Assembly: GCA_038227045.1 (NCBI GenBank)
Contig: JBBRQD010000097.1
Coordinates: 1-20,036 of the forward strand
Length of the DNA: 20,036 nucleotides
Origin: JANXLS01 sp038227045
Lineage (GTDB): Bacteria; Planctomycetota; SZUA-567; H5-PLA8
Direction: 5' to 3'
Program-made: the position numbers and the translations under genes
Part shown: positions 1-7,346 of the stretch, one piece after another
Layout: every line of letters begins with the position of its first letter
How positions within the stretch are numbered: the stretch's first letter is position 1
Notes under the pieces: generated by a model
The model's database searches: none
What the model saw: only the letters and a program-made list of their open reading frames with translations
Told to the model about the DNA's origin: nothing

Positions 1-160
1 AGAGTGTTTCAAAACCGGGCGCGAGCGGAAAACGAGCGATTTTTGTTCGGATCGAGGCGCGAACTTCATGCGCTATCCAGAGGAGATAACGCTTGAAGTT
101 CGCAACGAAGAGCCGGACAAAAAGCGCCGTTTTACGCCGCGTTCGGCTTTGCAACACTCT
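1..160. repeat. Long imperfect inverted repeat (about 80-bp arms)
   Basis: The two halves of this stretch are imperfect reverse complements. The outer ends AGAGTGTT (1-8) and AACACTCT (153-160) pair exactly. The inner arms GCGAACTTCATGCGCTAT (58-75) and the complement of the segment ending near 103 pair almost perfectly around a centre near 79-81. Between these, matches continue with a few mismatches and 1-2 base gaps. The repeat stops one base before the stop codon of the transglutaminase gene. It begins at the first base of the window, so it may extend further left. It could be a miniature transposable element, a transcribed hairpin or a large terminator. No convincing gene is seen within it. 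Confidence 0.7.
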
Positions 161-161
161 C

Positions 162-1190
162 TTATAGATCCTTGAATTCGAACTTCTTGGCGACCGTGAT
201 CTTCTTTCCATCGGCTTCGGCGTACGGGTAAACAAAGTAATTCAATGCGGCTTCGGCCTGTTTGGGAACGAGATTGACGTCGCGGCCGGTGCTGACTTGC
301 ACGCGATCTGGCGTCAGGTTGCCATAATAGTACGGAGCCATCGCTGGATTTTTCTGCGCTTCGGATGCGTCCACCGGCACCCAGCCCACGCCGCCCAAAT
401 ACATTTTCGCCCAGCAATGATACCCGCCGATTGGCCCGGCTTTCGTTTCGGGTTTGGCCGCGTCGGGCGCAGGCAGCGGGAAGCCCATTTCAAATTTTAC
501 CGGCACGCCTTTGGTGCGTCCAATGGACATGATCATGGCGTGAAAATCGGTGCAATTGCCGAACTTGGAATCACAGGCCCATTGCGTGCTGCCGTTGCCC
601 CAGCCTGGCTTGTCCTTGGGCTTGTCGTACTTCATGGTGTCGACTGTGTAATCGTACGCGGCCTTAGCGATCTCGCCGGGCTTGGTGGCGCCTTTGACCG
701 CAGCGTCGGCGACCTTCTCGAAATCGCCGCCCACCAACACCAGTTTGTTGGCCTTCAGCCACGGTGCCAGCGCGGTCTTTTCGTCGGCGGTGAGTTCACG
801 CGCCTTATCGATGTCTTTCGCCGACACTTCCTTGCGCACACAATTGAACGTCATCGTAACCGACAGGCCTTTGGCTGCCGCAGTATCGATCTTCCAATAA
901 GCGATCTTGTTGCCCAGTTCTTTTTCGACGGCGATTTCGGGGGCTTGAGGAGTGCTGAATTTTATGTCGGTGATGGTCTGATGGATGCTGTCCTGCGGAA
1001 CCGGTATCCAGAGTTCCACACTTTTCGTGCCGTCGGGAACCTCTTTGGCTTCAATTGTGGCTGTGTAACTGAATTGAAATGTGCGGGATTTGGCACCGGC
1101 AGCAGCTTCGGTTTCTATATTCGCTTTCTGTTCTTCGGCACGGGTCGAACCGAACAGGCAAATCATGGCGGCAATGGCTAAAATACGCAC
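162..1190 (-). CDS. Exported transglutaminase-like domain protein
   Basis: The product is 342 aa. It probably hydrolyses or transfers at amide bonds like the microbial transglutaminase/protease-like superfamily; its substrate is unknown. The expected Cys-His-Asp triad is visible: Cys213 in GNCTDFH, His258 in GGYHCW and Asp274 in WVPVDAS. Residues about 35-125 look like an N-terminal beta-rich domain (KSVELWIPVP), common before such cores. I chose the GTG start at 1190 because AAGGAG lies nine bases upstream and because the reading then opens with a short hydrophobic signal segment (ILAIAAMICLF) and a possible cleavage after STRA. In-frame ATG codons upstream would place extra charged residues in front. 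A tiny ORF and a hairpin precede it. The family call is firm; the start is likely; the biological role is unknown. Confidence 0.88.
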   Translation of the reverse strand: MRILAIAAMICLFGSTRAEEQKANIETEAAAGAKSRTFQFSYTATIEAKEVPDGTKSVELWIPVPQDSIHQTITDIKFSTPQAPEIAVEKELGNKIAYWKIDTAAAKGLSVTMTFNCVRKEVSAKDIDKARELTADEKTALAPWLKANKLVLVGGDFEKVADAAVKGATKPGEIAKAAYDYTVDTMKYDKPKDKPGWGNGSTQWACDSKFGNCTDFHAMIMSIGRTKGVPVKFEMGFPLPAPDAAKPETKAGPIGGYHCWAKMYLGGVGWVPVDASEAQKNPAMAPYYYGNLTPDRVQVSTGRDVNLVPKQAEAALNYFVYPYAEADGKKITVAKKFEFKDL

Positions 1191-1224
1191 GATCTTACTC
1201 TCCTTGTTGAAGGTTCTCAGGGCG

Positions 1225-1244
1225 AATCGGATGACCATCCGATT
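1225..1244. promoter_or_regulatory. Perfect 9-bp inverted repeat in leader of transglutaminase gene
   Basis: AATCGGATG and CATCCGATT face each other with a two-base centre. The site lies between the tiny ORF at 1259-1327 and the ribosome binding site of the transglutaminase gene. In RNA such a tight centre would lose a base pair or two to form a loop; in DNA it would suit a dimeric repressor. No T-run follows it, so it is not a plain terminator. Confidence 0.5.
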
Positions 1245-1258
1245 TCTAAACGACACGA

Positions 1259-1327
1259 TCATTTGCGTCCGACGCGTGTGCAGGTTTCGCACCGCGTTCG
1301 CGTTGCGTCGTCGGTTGTTGAAACCAT
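1259..1327 (-). CDS. Tiny leader-peptide-like ORF (22 aa)
   Basis: An AAAGGAGG ribosome binding site (1335-1342) sits seven bases before an ATG, the best such signal in this intergenic region. The frame encodes 22 residues, reading MVSTTDDATRTR then CETCTRVGRK, and ends in TGA. It contains a CETC motif, three threonine-arginine steps and no hydrophobic stretch. It is followed by the hairpin at 1225-1244 and then by the ribosome binding site and GTG of the transglutaminase gene, 68 bases downstream of its stop. That order resembles leader-peptide attenuation, but I recognise no known leader. It may instead be a chance ORF with a good ribosome binding site. Confidence 0.35.
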   Translation of the reverse strand: MVSTTDDATRTRCETCTRVGRK

Positions 1328-1603
1328 CGGCTGGCCTCCTTTCTGTTTGAGGGATCGATTGCGATTAACGAAGAGCGCGTTCTGTCTTTTTGACGCGATT
1401 CAGTTGCGGAAATGATAGACGGATTTGTCAAAATTACAATCCGTTCATGCAAGCGTTGCGTTGAGAAATTGGCAATTGAAGACAGCATAACGAGTTGCGA
1501 TAGACGTGAAATAGATTGCGTTGTCTGGCATGTCACGTGCGATTATTCAAAATGTGGTGAATGGACGATGAAATAAAACTGCATTAGTTTTGGGAGGTTC
1601 TTT
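1328..1603. other. Intergenic region between divergent transglutaminase and hsp20 genes
   Basis: This AT-richer stretch must hold the divergent promoters. A TTGACA hexamer on the minus strand (1426-1431) has no good -10 partner at normal spacing. I found no CIRCE inverted repeat (TTAGCACTC-N9-GAGTGCTAA) before the heat-shock genes and no convincing sigma-32 promoter. A longer minus-strand reading frame overlapping the region does not look like protein. Confidence 0.4.
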
Positions 1604-2026
1604 ATGTACGGAACACTTTGCAATCAGCCAGCGCGTGATTTCGGATTTCTCCGGGAAGCGATGGACAATTTGTTTTCAGGCGCCAGCGGAACAGTGCACG
1701 AGTTTCCGCCGGTGAATGTATGGGCGAATGACAATGGCGCGATCGTCCAAGCCGAATTGCCGGGCGTCGAATCCGCGCACATCGATATCGCCGTCGTCAA
1801 CAACACGCTGACGCTGAAGGGCAAGCGTGCCGGCGATGAATTGAAAGAGGACGGGCGTGTTCTGCGGCGCGAACGCCAGCGCGGCGAATTCGCACGCGCG
1901 TTGAATCTGCCGTTCAAAGTTGATGGCAACGCCGTCTCCGCCACGTTTGACAAGGGCGTCCTGACGATCACGCTGCCGCGCGCCGAATCCGACAAGCCGC
2001 GCAAAATCGCGATCAAGGCCGTCTAA
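1604..2026 (+). CDS. Small heat-shock protein, Hsp20/alpha-crystallin family (copy 1)
   Basis: The 140-aa product belongs to the Hsp20 family, ATP-independent holdases that bind unfolding proteins in the cytoplasm and hand them to refolding chaperones. The alpha-crystallin domain runs from about residue 38 (VNVWANDNGAIVQAELPG) to the end. It includes the hallmark GVLTITLP strand near residues 119-126 and a C-terminal IAIKAV tail resembling the I-x-I/V anchor used in oligomer assembly. Length is normal for the family. The ATG has a GGGAGG ribosome binding site about six bases upstream (GGGAGGTTCTTT). A second, divergent Hsp20 gene follows after a 97-bp gap and is probably co-transcribed. Heat-shock control is expected but no operator is evident. 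Confidence 0.95.
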   Translation: MYGTLCNQPARDFGFLREAMDNLFSGASGTVHEFPPVNVWANDNGAIVQAELPGVESAHIDIAVVNNTLTLKGKRAGDELKEDGRVLRRERQRGEFARALNLPFKVDGNAVSATFDKGVLTITLPRAESDKPRKIAIKAV

Positions 2027-2123
2027 CGCGAATGGGCCAAACGAGTCAAGCATCGCACCGGCAGAAGTGCCGATGCAAAAAAATCAAAAATACAAAACGA
2101 ACAAACTAAGGAGGACTGATTCC

Positions 2124-2534
2124 ATGACTGCAACTGAAACAAAACCCAGCGTTCAAAATACATGCTGCGCATCCGCCGCGCCGGAGCACCCGGCCGCTGC
2201 GAAGAAAGTGTTTTTACCGCGAGCGGATATCTACGAGACAAAAGACGCCGTTGAGCTCGTCGCGGACATGCCGGGCGTAAATGAGAAGTCGGTCGAGATC
2301 ACGCTTGAGAAAAGCATACTGACTCTTCGCGGGACCGTCGAATCCTCGGCGCCGGCCGGCTTTAATGTGGCCTATGTCGAATACGACGAGGGCAATTATG
2401 AGCGCGCATTCAAAGTCTCGGACGAGATTGATCGCGAAGGCATTCAGGCATCGGTGAAAAATGGCGTCGTGCGTGTCACGCTACGGAAGGCCGGGCCTGC
2501 CAAAGTAAGTAAGATTGAAGTAAAAGCGTCGTAA
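2124..2534 (+). CDS. Small heat-shock protein, Hsp20/alpha-crystallin family (copy 2)
   Basis: This 136-aa protein is a second Hsp20-type chaperone. Its alpha-crystallin domain covers roughly residues 32-136: LPRADIYETKDAVELVADMPG at its start, a GNYERAFKVS segment in the middle and NGVVRVTLRKAG near the end, followed by KIEVKAS as the I-x-V tail. Its short N-terminal arm (NTCCASAAPEHPAAAKK) differs entirely from that of copy 1 and carries a CC pair. The ATG at 2124 is chosen over an in-frame ATG at 2067 because AAGGAGG lies eight to nine bases upstream; the longer version would add a lysine-rich, unconserved leader. Together with copy 1 it looks like a duplicated pair able to form mixed oligomers. 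A perfect stem-loop lies 27 bp past the stop. Confidence 0.94.
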   Translation: MTATETKPSVQNTCCASAAPEHPAAAKKVFLPRADIYETKDAVELVADMPGVNEKSVEITLEKSILTLRGTVESSAPAGFNVAYVEYDEGNYERAFKVSDEIDREGIQASVKNGVVRVTLRKAGPAKVSKIEVKAS

Positions 2535-2560
2535 AGAAGGCATCGTATAAGGATGCAGTT

Positions 2561-2586
2561 ACGGGGCGAACGAAAGTTCGCCCCGT
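2561..2586. terminator. Perfect 11-bp stem-loop between convergent genes
   Basis: ACGGGGCGAAC and GTTCGCCCCGT form an 11-bp GC-rich stem closed by a GAAA loop. It sits between the end of the second hsp20 gene and the end of the convergent lipoprotein gene, so it can act for both strands. The bases after the stem are only moderately U-rich (GCTATTTGT), so termination efficiency is uncertain. Confidence 0.6.
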
Positions 2587-2608
2587 GCTATTTGTGTCGA
2601 GCGATCGC

Positions 2609-3109
2609 TCATTTATTTTCAGGGGCGCGTACCATGGAAAACGTCCCGGTGTCTCCGCCGCCCTCGTATTTTCCCGTGAAAGCAGTCGCCGTCGCCTTGC
2701 CGGTCCAGGTAAAGTTGCCGCCATCCGTTTTACCCAAATCGACCGTCCCGCCGAAGATCACCGCGCCATCGACGAGCTTGCCTTCAAGTTTCACCTGGTA
2801 CGATTTCGTCGGGCCATACGACGCAGTGAACGTCGCGGCCCACTTCTGCAGTCCCGCTTCAATCGCATCGCAATTCAATCCGCCGCCATGTCCTTTGTGC
2901 CCGGCGCTTTCCCAAGTGCCCATCCATTTGCCTGTGACTTGGGGCGAGGCATGGGAAACGTTGGCAATTGGTTTTGGCGCGAGCGCTTCCTCTTTCGGCG
3001 CTGCGTTCACTCCGGCCGATTCAGCAACACAATCACAATCCGAGTGGCAACCCGTCATTCCGATCAAGGTGAATGCAACGAATGCTGAAAGGGCGAGGGC
3101 ATTGCGCAT
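2609..3109 (-). CDS. Putative lipoprotein, conserved beta-rich domain
   Basis: The 166-aa product starts with MRNALALSAFVAFTLIGMTGC. This has a short basic start, a hydrophobic core and a Cys at position 21 preceded by MTG, an acceptable lipobox, so it is probably a lipid-anchored envelope protein. The mature part opens with SDCDC, giving three cysteines in six residues. Residues about 60-160 are Gly/Thr/Lys-rich strands (TGKWMGTWES, GHKGHGGGLNC, TGKATATAFTGKYEGGGDTG) that read like a small lipocalin-type or beta-barrel domain. I do not recognise a function. The ATG at 3109 has AAGGAAG upstream. An in-frame alternative start at 3163 would place a charged, Cys-rich leader before the signal peptide and is less likely. 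Confidence 0.8.
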   Translation of the reverse strand: MRNALALSAFVAFTLIGMTGCHSDCDCVAESAGVNAAPKEEALAPKPIANVSHASPQVTGKWMGTWESAGHKGHGGGLNCDAIEAGLQKWAATFTASYGPTKSYQVKLEGKLVDGAVIFGGTVDLGKTDGGNFTWTGKATATAFTGKYEGGGDTGTFSMVRAPENK

Positions 3110-3161
3110 AAAGGCTTCCTTTTGCCGACAGGCTGCAATACAGTTGGAACACGCTGCCCGC

Positions 3162-3205
3162 ATCTTAATTCACTTGCAGCGAATTCCGAAATCTTAATTC
3201 CACTT
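3162..3205. promoter_or_regulatory. Two direct repeats upstream of lipoprotein gene
   Basis: ATCTTAATTCACTT (3162-3175) and ATCTTAATTCCACTT (3191-3205) are nearly identical and start 29 bp apart, close to three helical turns. They lie 50-100 bp upstream of the lipoprotein start, where a regulator could bind. No factor is identified. Confidence 0.35.
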
Positions 3206-3301
3206 TCTTTGCCGCGCACCTACCGTTTGGCCGCTTACTGACGTGCGCGGCTCTGGTCGATTGCAATATTTTCGCCCGCTGCGCACGGTTAATGCCACAC
3301 C

Positions 3302-3372
3302 ATGCAGACTGGCAGCCTGCACCACAATGCTGCCGCGTCGCCGAAATTGTGGTGCGGGCTTCCAGCTTGCAT
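3302..3372. repeat. Twin-palindrome element A (27-bp arms)
   Basis: Arm 3302-3328 and the reverse complement of arm 3346-3372 agree at 23 of 27 bases, separated by 17 bp. The outer ACCACAAT/ATTGTGGT part is perfect. The element lies 36 bp past the stop of the DUF2126 gene and may terminate its transcription. It shares the core CTGGCAGCC with element B at 12391-12472. Confidence 0.65.
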
Positions 3373-3407
3373 TTCTAACAGTGTCGCATTGGCAAGGCGC
3401 GGGTCAT

Positions 3408-6400
3408 TTAGTGCCGCAGGTCCAGCGTGAACGGAAACTCCGGCGTCTTTTCGCATGCGGGCGTCGCCATCGGTCCCGGCGTGTGGCCATGCGGGAAATA
3501 GCGTGCCACGCGGCGGCTCTCGGCTTCATAGGCGTTCACCGGAACCGTTTCGAAACTGCGTCCGCCCGGGTGCGAAACGTGATACATGCAGCCGCCGATT
3601 GAACGGCCGTTCCAAGTGTCGAGCAGATCGATGATCAGCGGTGCATGCACCGGGATTGTGGGGTGCAGGCACGAGGACGGCTGCCACGCGCGATAGCGGA
3701 TGCCCGCCACAAATTCGCCATTCGTCCCCGTTGGATGCAACGGAATTCTCCGGCCGTTGCACGTGGCCACGTGACGGCTGCCGGTCATGCCCTGCACTTT
3801 TACCTGCAGGCGCTCGACTGACGAATCGACGAAGCGCACCGTACCGCCCGGCCCGGGCTCTTCGCCAAGAACATGCCACGGTTCGAGCGCCTGGCGCAAT
3901 TCGAAGTGCACGCCTTTTTGCGTGAACTCGCCGTAGAACGGGAAGCGGAAATCGAGATGCGGCGCGAACCAGCCTGCTTTCATCGCAATGCCCGACTCCT
4001 GCAAGTCTTCGCAGACATCGTTGAAATCCTGTTCGACGAAATACGGCAGCATGAAGCGGTCGTGCAGTTCAGTGCCCCAGCGGACGAGGTGATGCGTGTA
4101 CGGCTTCTCCCAGAATTTCGCGACCAGCGACCGCAACAACAACTGCTGCGCGAGGCTCATGCGCGAATGCGGTGGCATTTCGAACGACCGCAATTCAAGC
4201 AGCCCCAAGCGCCCCGTCGCGCTGTCCGGCGAGTACATCTTGTCGATGCAGAATTCGGTGCGGTGCGTGTTGCCCGATGCGTCGATCAGCAGATTGCGCA
4301 GCACGCGATCCACCAGCCACGGCGGCGTGTTCCCGAAATCGGGGATTTGTTTGAACGCCAGTTCGAGTTCGAAGACGCTGTCGTTGCGCGCTTCGTCGAT
4401 GCGCGGATGCTGGCTCGTCGGACCGATGAACATTCCGGAGAACAGATACGACAGTGACGGGTGGTTGTGCCAGAACGCAATCAAACTGCGCAGCACGTCC
4501 GGGCGATTGAGCAGCGGACTTTCCGCCGGTGTTTCGCCGCCGATGACAATATGATTGCCGCCGCCAGTCCCGGTGTGGCGCCCGTCGATCATGAATTTTT
4601 CAGTCGCCAGCCGCGACTGGCGCGCTTCTTCATAGAGAATAGTCGTGTTGGCGACCAGTTCGGTCCAATTCTTCGCCGGATGAATGTTGACTTCAATCAC
4701 GCCGGGATCGGGCGTGACTTTCATCACCTCGATGCGCGGGTCATGCGGCGGCGTGTAGCCTTCGACCAGCACCGGCAGCTTCATTTCGCGAGCGGTGTCT
4801 TCGACCGCCGTGACGAGATTCAGATAATCTTCAAGACAATACTGCGGCGGCAGGAAGACGTACAGGTGCCCGCCGCGGGGCTCGACGCACAGCGCAGTGC
4901 GAACCATGTCGAAGCGCAGACGCCGGATATCCGCGTCGCTGGCCGGCTCGCAGCTCGCATTATATGCAACGGGCGCATCGATCAGCCCCGACTTTCCCGC
5001 GATAACCGAGCCGCGTTTGGGCCAGCGCAGCGTCTTTTCAAGCGTGCCCCGCGTCGGCCAGCCGCGCGAGCGCAGCTCGTCGGGCGCCGCGCCGCGCAGG
5101 AATGGCGCGGGGACATCCGTGCGTTGAAATTCGACGCGCGGCGGCAGCGGCTGGTAGCGGTTGAACGGGTCGAGTTCCGTATGCATTTCGCGATCTTCTT
5201 CGCGGACCCAGGGCAGCGAGTTCAGCGGCAGGCGGAAGCCCATCGGCGAATCGCCCGGAGTCAGAAACATGTGTTCGCGCCGCAGGAACCAGGGACCGCT
5301 GACCCATTTGACGACACCGTCGATCCAGCGCCGCTGCAAGGGCAGCGCATAACCGATGATTTTTTCAAGTCCCTGATCGAGAACATTTCCGAGACGCCGG
5401 CGTTCTTCGGGATCGTCGAGTTTGAACATCAGCGGATCGAGATTCATCGGATAATTTCGTTCCTGCAGCAGATAGTGCCACGCGTCTTCGTAGCCGGGGA
5501 TGGCATCTTCCGGCTCGACTTTCAAGCGCTTGGCCAGCAATTTAATGAAGTCGTGGGCGTGCGTATCCGTAACGCCGTAATTCTTCGCTTCGTCGGCGAT
5601 AAGTTCCGGTTCGGTCCAGATCGGCACGCCGTCTTTGCGCCAGTAACAACCCAGTGCCCAGCGCGGCAGCGACTCGCCCGGATACCATTTGCCCTGGCCA
5701 TAATGCAGGAAACCGCCCGGAGCAAAGCGCTCGCGCAGGCGTTTGAGCAGCGTGCCCGCGAGGATCCGCTTGTGCGGCCCCACGGCAGTTGTGTTCCATT
5801 CCGGATCGTTGGGGTGGTCGATTGACACAAACGTCGGCTCGCCGCCCATCGTCAACTTGACGTCGTCTGCCGAGTACAATTCGTCGATCTCATGGCCCAG
5901 CTTTTCGATTTCGGTCCACTGTTCTTCCGTGTACGGCTTGGTCACGCGCACATCTTCGTGAACGCGCGTCACCGACATACTGTGCTTGAAGACGTCATGA
6001 AGCTTGTCGTCCGCTATCGCCGGGTTGACATCGAACCCCATAATCGCGCCGGACACGGGAGCGGCGTTGGCGGGCTCAGCCGTTGCGGCGAGTGGAATAT
6101 AGCCGGATCCGGCGAGAAGCCCGCAGGTGGCGTCGAGACCGACCCAGCCCGCTCCGGGAAGATACACTTCGGCCCATGCGTGGAGGTCGCAGCAGTCCAT
6201 CGCGGTGCCGGACGGGCCATCGAGCGCTTTCACATCGGCGACAAGTTGTATCGAATAGCCCGACACGAAACGCGCCGCCAGGCCCATGTGGCGGAATGTC
6301 TGCACGAGCAGCCAGGCAAAGTCGCGGCAGGAGCCGCTCTTGAGCGTAAGCGTTTCTTCGGGCGACTGCAGGCCCGCTTCGAGGCGGATCGTGTACTTCA

Positions 6401-6866
6401 GTTCGTTGTGAACGAGCTGGTTGAGCGTGACGATGAAATCGATGGTGCGTACGGACTCCCGGGAAATTCGGCTGAGAAACGTCTTCATCCTCGGCCCGAC
6501 GGGCAGTGTTTCAAAATAGGGCACCAATTCTTTTTCGAGCGATTTTTCATAAGAGAATGGGTATTTCTCGCCGTATTCTTCGATAAAAAAATCGAACGGA
6601 TTGACGTTGATCATCTCGGCGACGATATCGACTTCGATGGTAAGCGACTTTGTCTTTTCAGGGAAGACCAGCCGCGCCAGATAATTGCTGTAGGGATCCT
6701 GTTGCCAATTGAGAAAATGGGTCTCCGGCGTGATTTTAATCGATCGGCTCAATATGGGTGTGCGGCAATGCGGCGCTGGCCACAATCTCACAACGTGTGG
6801 TGATAAAGTAACAAGTCGGTCAAAGTGATACTCTGTTTTATGATTCAATGCAACGCGAATGGACAT
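3408..6866 (-). CDS. Transglutaminase / DUF2126 fusion protein
   Basis: This 1152-aa protein joins an N-terminal transglutaminase module to a long DUF2126 region, the usual architecture and length for the family. Residues 1-90 form the bacterial transglutaminase N-terminal domain (RVALNHKTEYHFDR). The core follows with Cys180 in GSCRDFAW, His229 in DLHAWAEVYLPGAGW and Asp245 in GLDAT, so the triad is intact. DUF2126 starts near residue 300. Its conserved blocks include MGGEPTFVS (about 340), EVNIHPAKNW (about 725), and DGRHTGTGGGNH plus FSGMFIGPTSQ (about 761-819), the last rich in potential metal or nucleotide ligands. Comparative genomics has linked the family to peptide-ligase-like modification systems, usually beside alpha-E and ATP-grasp genes; neither is in this window. 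No signal peptide is seen, so it is probably cytoplasmic. GGAG precedes the ATG by about five bases. Confidence 0.93.
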   Translation of the reverse strand: MSIRVALNHKTEYHFDRLVTLSPHVVRLWPAPHCRTPILSRSIKITPETHFLNWQQDPYSNYLARLVFPEKTKSLTIEVDIVAEMINVNPFDFFIEEYGEKYPFSYEKSLEKELVPYFETLPVGPRMKTFLSRISRESVRTIDFIVTLNQLVHNELKYTIRLEAGLQSPEETLTLKSGSCRDFAWLLVQTFRHMGLAARFVSGYSIQLVADVKALDGPSGTAMDCCDLHAWAEVYLPGAGWVGLDATCGLLAGSGYIPLAATAEPANAAPVSGAIMGFDVNPAIADDKLHDVFKHSMSVTRVHEDVRVTKPYTEEQWTEIEKLGHEIDELYSADDVKLTMGGEPTFVSIDHPNDPEWNTTAVGPHKRILAGTLLKRLRERFAPGGFLHYGQGKWYPGESLPRWALGCYWRKDGVPIWTEPELIADEAKNYGVTDTHAHDFIKLLAKRLKVEPEDAIPGYEDAWHYLLQERNYPMNLDPLMFKLDDPEERRRLGNVLDQGLEKIIGYALPLQRRWIDGVVKWVSGPWFLRREHMFLTPGDSPMGFRLPLNSLPWVREEDREMHTELDPFNRYQPLPPRVEFQRTDVPAPFLRGAAPDELRSRGWPTRGTLEKTLRWPKRGSVIAGKSGLIDAPVAYNASCEPASDADIRRLRFDMVRTALCVEPRGGHLYVFLPPQYCLEDYLNLVTAVEDTAREMKLPVLVEGYTPPHDPRIEVMKVTPDPGVIEVNIHPAKNWTELVANTTILYEEARQSRLATEKFMIDGRHTGTGGGNHIVIGGETPAESPLLNRPDVLRSLIAFWHNHPSLSYLFSGMFIGPTSQHPRIDEARNDSVFELELAFKQIPDFGNTPPWLVDRVLRNLLIDASGNTHRTEFCIDKMYSPDSATGRLGLLELRSFEMPPHSRMSLAQQLLLRSLVAKFWEKPYTHHLVRWGTELHDRFMLPYFVEQDFNDVCEDLQESGIAMKAGWFAPHLDFRFPFYGEFTQKGVHFELRQALEPWHVLGEEPGPGGTVRFVDSSVERLQVKVQGMTGSRHVATCNGRRIPLHPTGTNGEFVAGIRYRAWQPSSCLHPTIPVHAPLIIDLLDTWNGRSIGGCMYHVSHPGGRSFETVPVNAYEAESRRVARYFPHGHTPGPMATPACEKTPEFPFTLDLRH

Positions 6867-7346
6867 CGGTTCTCCGCTTCCGTAGGTGGGTTCAAGCGAG
6901 CCATGCTATCGAACCACTGAATAAGTACTATCGACAAAGCAATTTACGTTCCGCACAACCTTAATGTCATTGAAAAGCAGCGCTGATTTTTCTTTAAAAT
7001 CAATGATAGAAATGGGTTAAATGGGAGAAGTTGACGCTGGGGTGGTGTAAAATACTTACTTCACAAACTTCGCGTGCTCTTTACTTTCCAATCCGCGCCG
7101 TAGCACCTTCATCACACAGGCGATCGCTTCGGTCGCAACGCCATCACCTTCGGCCGAACCGAATGTCGAGGGCTGTGAGGAGTAGAAGCGGTTATTGTAT
7201 TCACGGTTGAATTGTAACGTCCCCGTTCACGGTGTCGATAGTAGACTTCGCAATCTCGTGGGCAAAACGTGCGACAGCATTGCAAAACACACTCCAACTA
7301 AATACAGTCATCCGCGATCAAGGAAGTTGTGAATCGGAGACTCATA
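6867..7346. other. Intergenic region between divergent DUF2126 and kinase genes
   Basis: No protein of note is encoded in these 480 bp. The stretch contains nested AT-rich inverted repeats: TCATTGA (6967-6973) faces TCAATGA (7000-7006), and inside them TGATTTT and AAAATCA (6984-7002) form a 7-bp stem with a 5-base loop. Both divergent promoters should lie here, but I cannot assign a convincing -35/-10 pair to either. The sequence around 7120-7165 has repeated TTCGG/CCGAA motifs of unknown meaning. Confidence 0.4.

Noticed and set aside
297..1181. Plus-strand open frame (294 codons) opposite the first transglutaminase gene
   Set aside because: Antisense shadow; the minus strand has the catalytic triad, signal peptide and ribosome binding site.
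1328..1603. CIRCE or ROSE-type heat-shock control before the hsp20 genes
   Set aside because: No CIRCE half-sites were found, and the short leader before the first hsp20 shows no convincing multi-hairpin ending in a masked ribosome binding site.
4461..5825. Long plus-strand open frame (454 codons) opposite the DUF2126 gene
   Set aside because: It is antisense to a well-supported gene; its Arg/Gln/His-rich sequence has no recognisable domains and arises from the GC-rich codon use of the real gene.
5892..6803. Plus-strand open frame (303 codons) opposite the DUF2126 gene's 5' half
   Set aside because: Antisense to the intact transglutaminase core, with no domain or ribosome binding site support.
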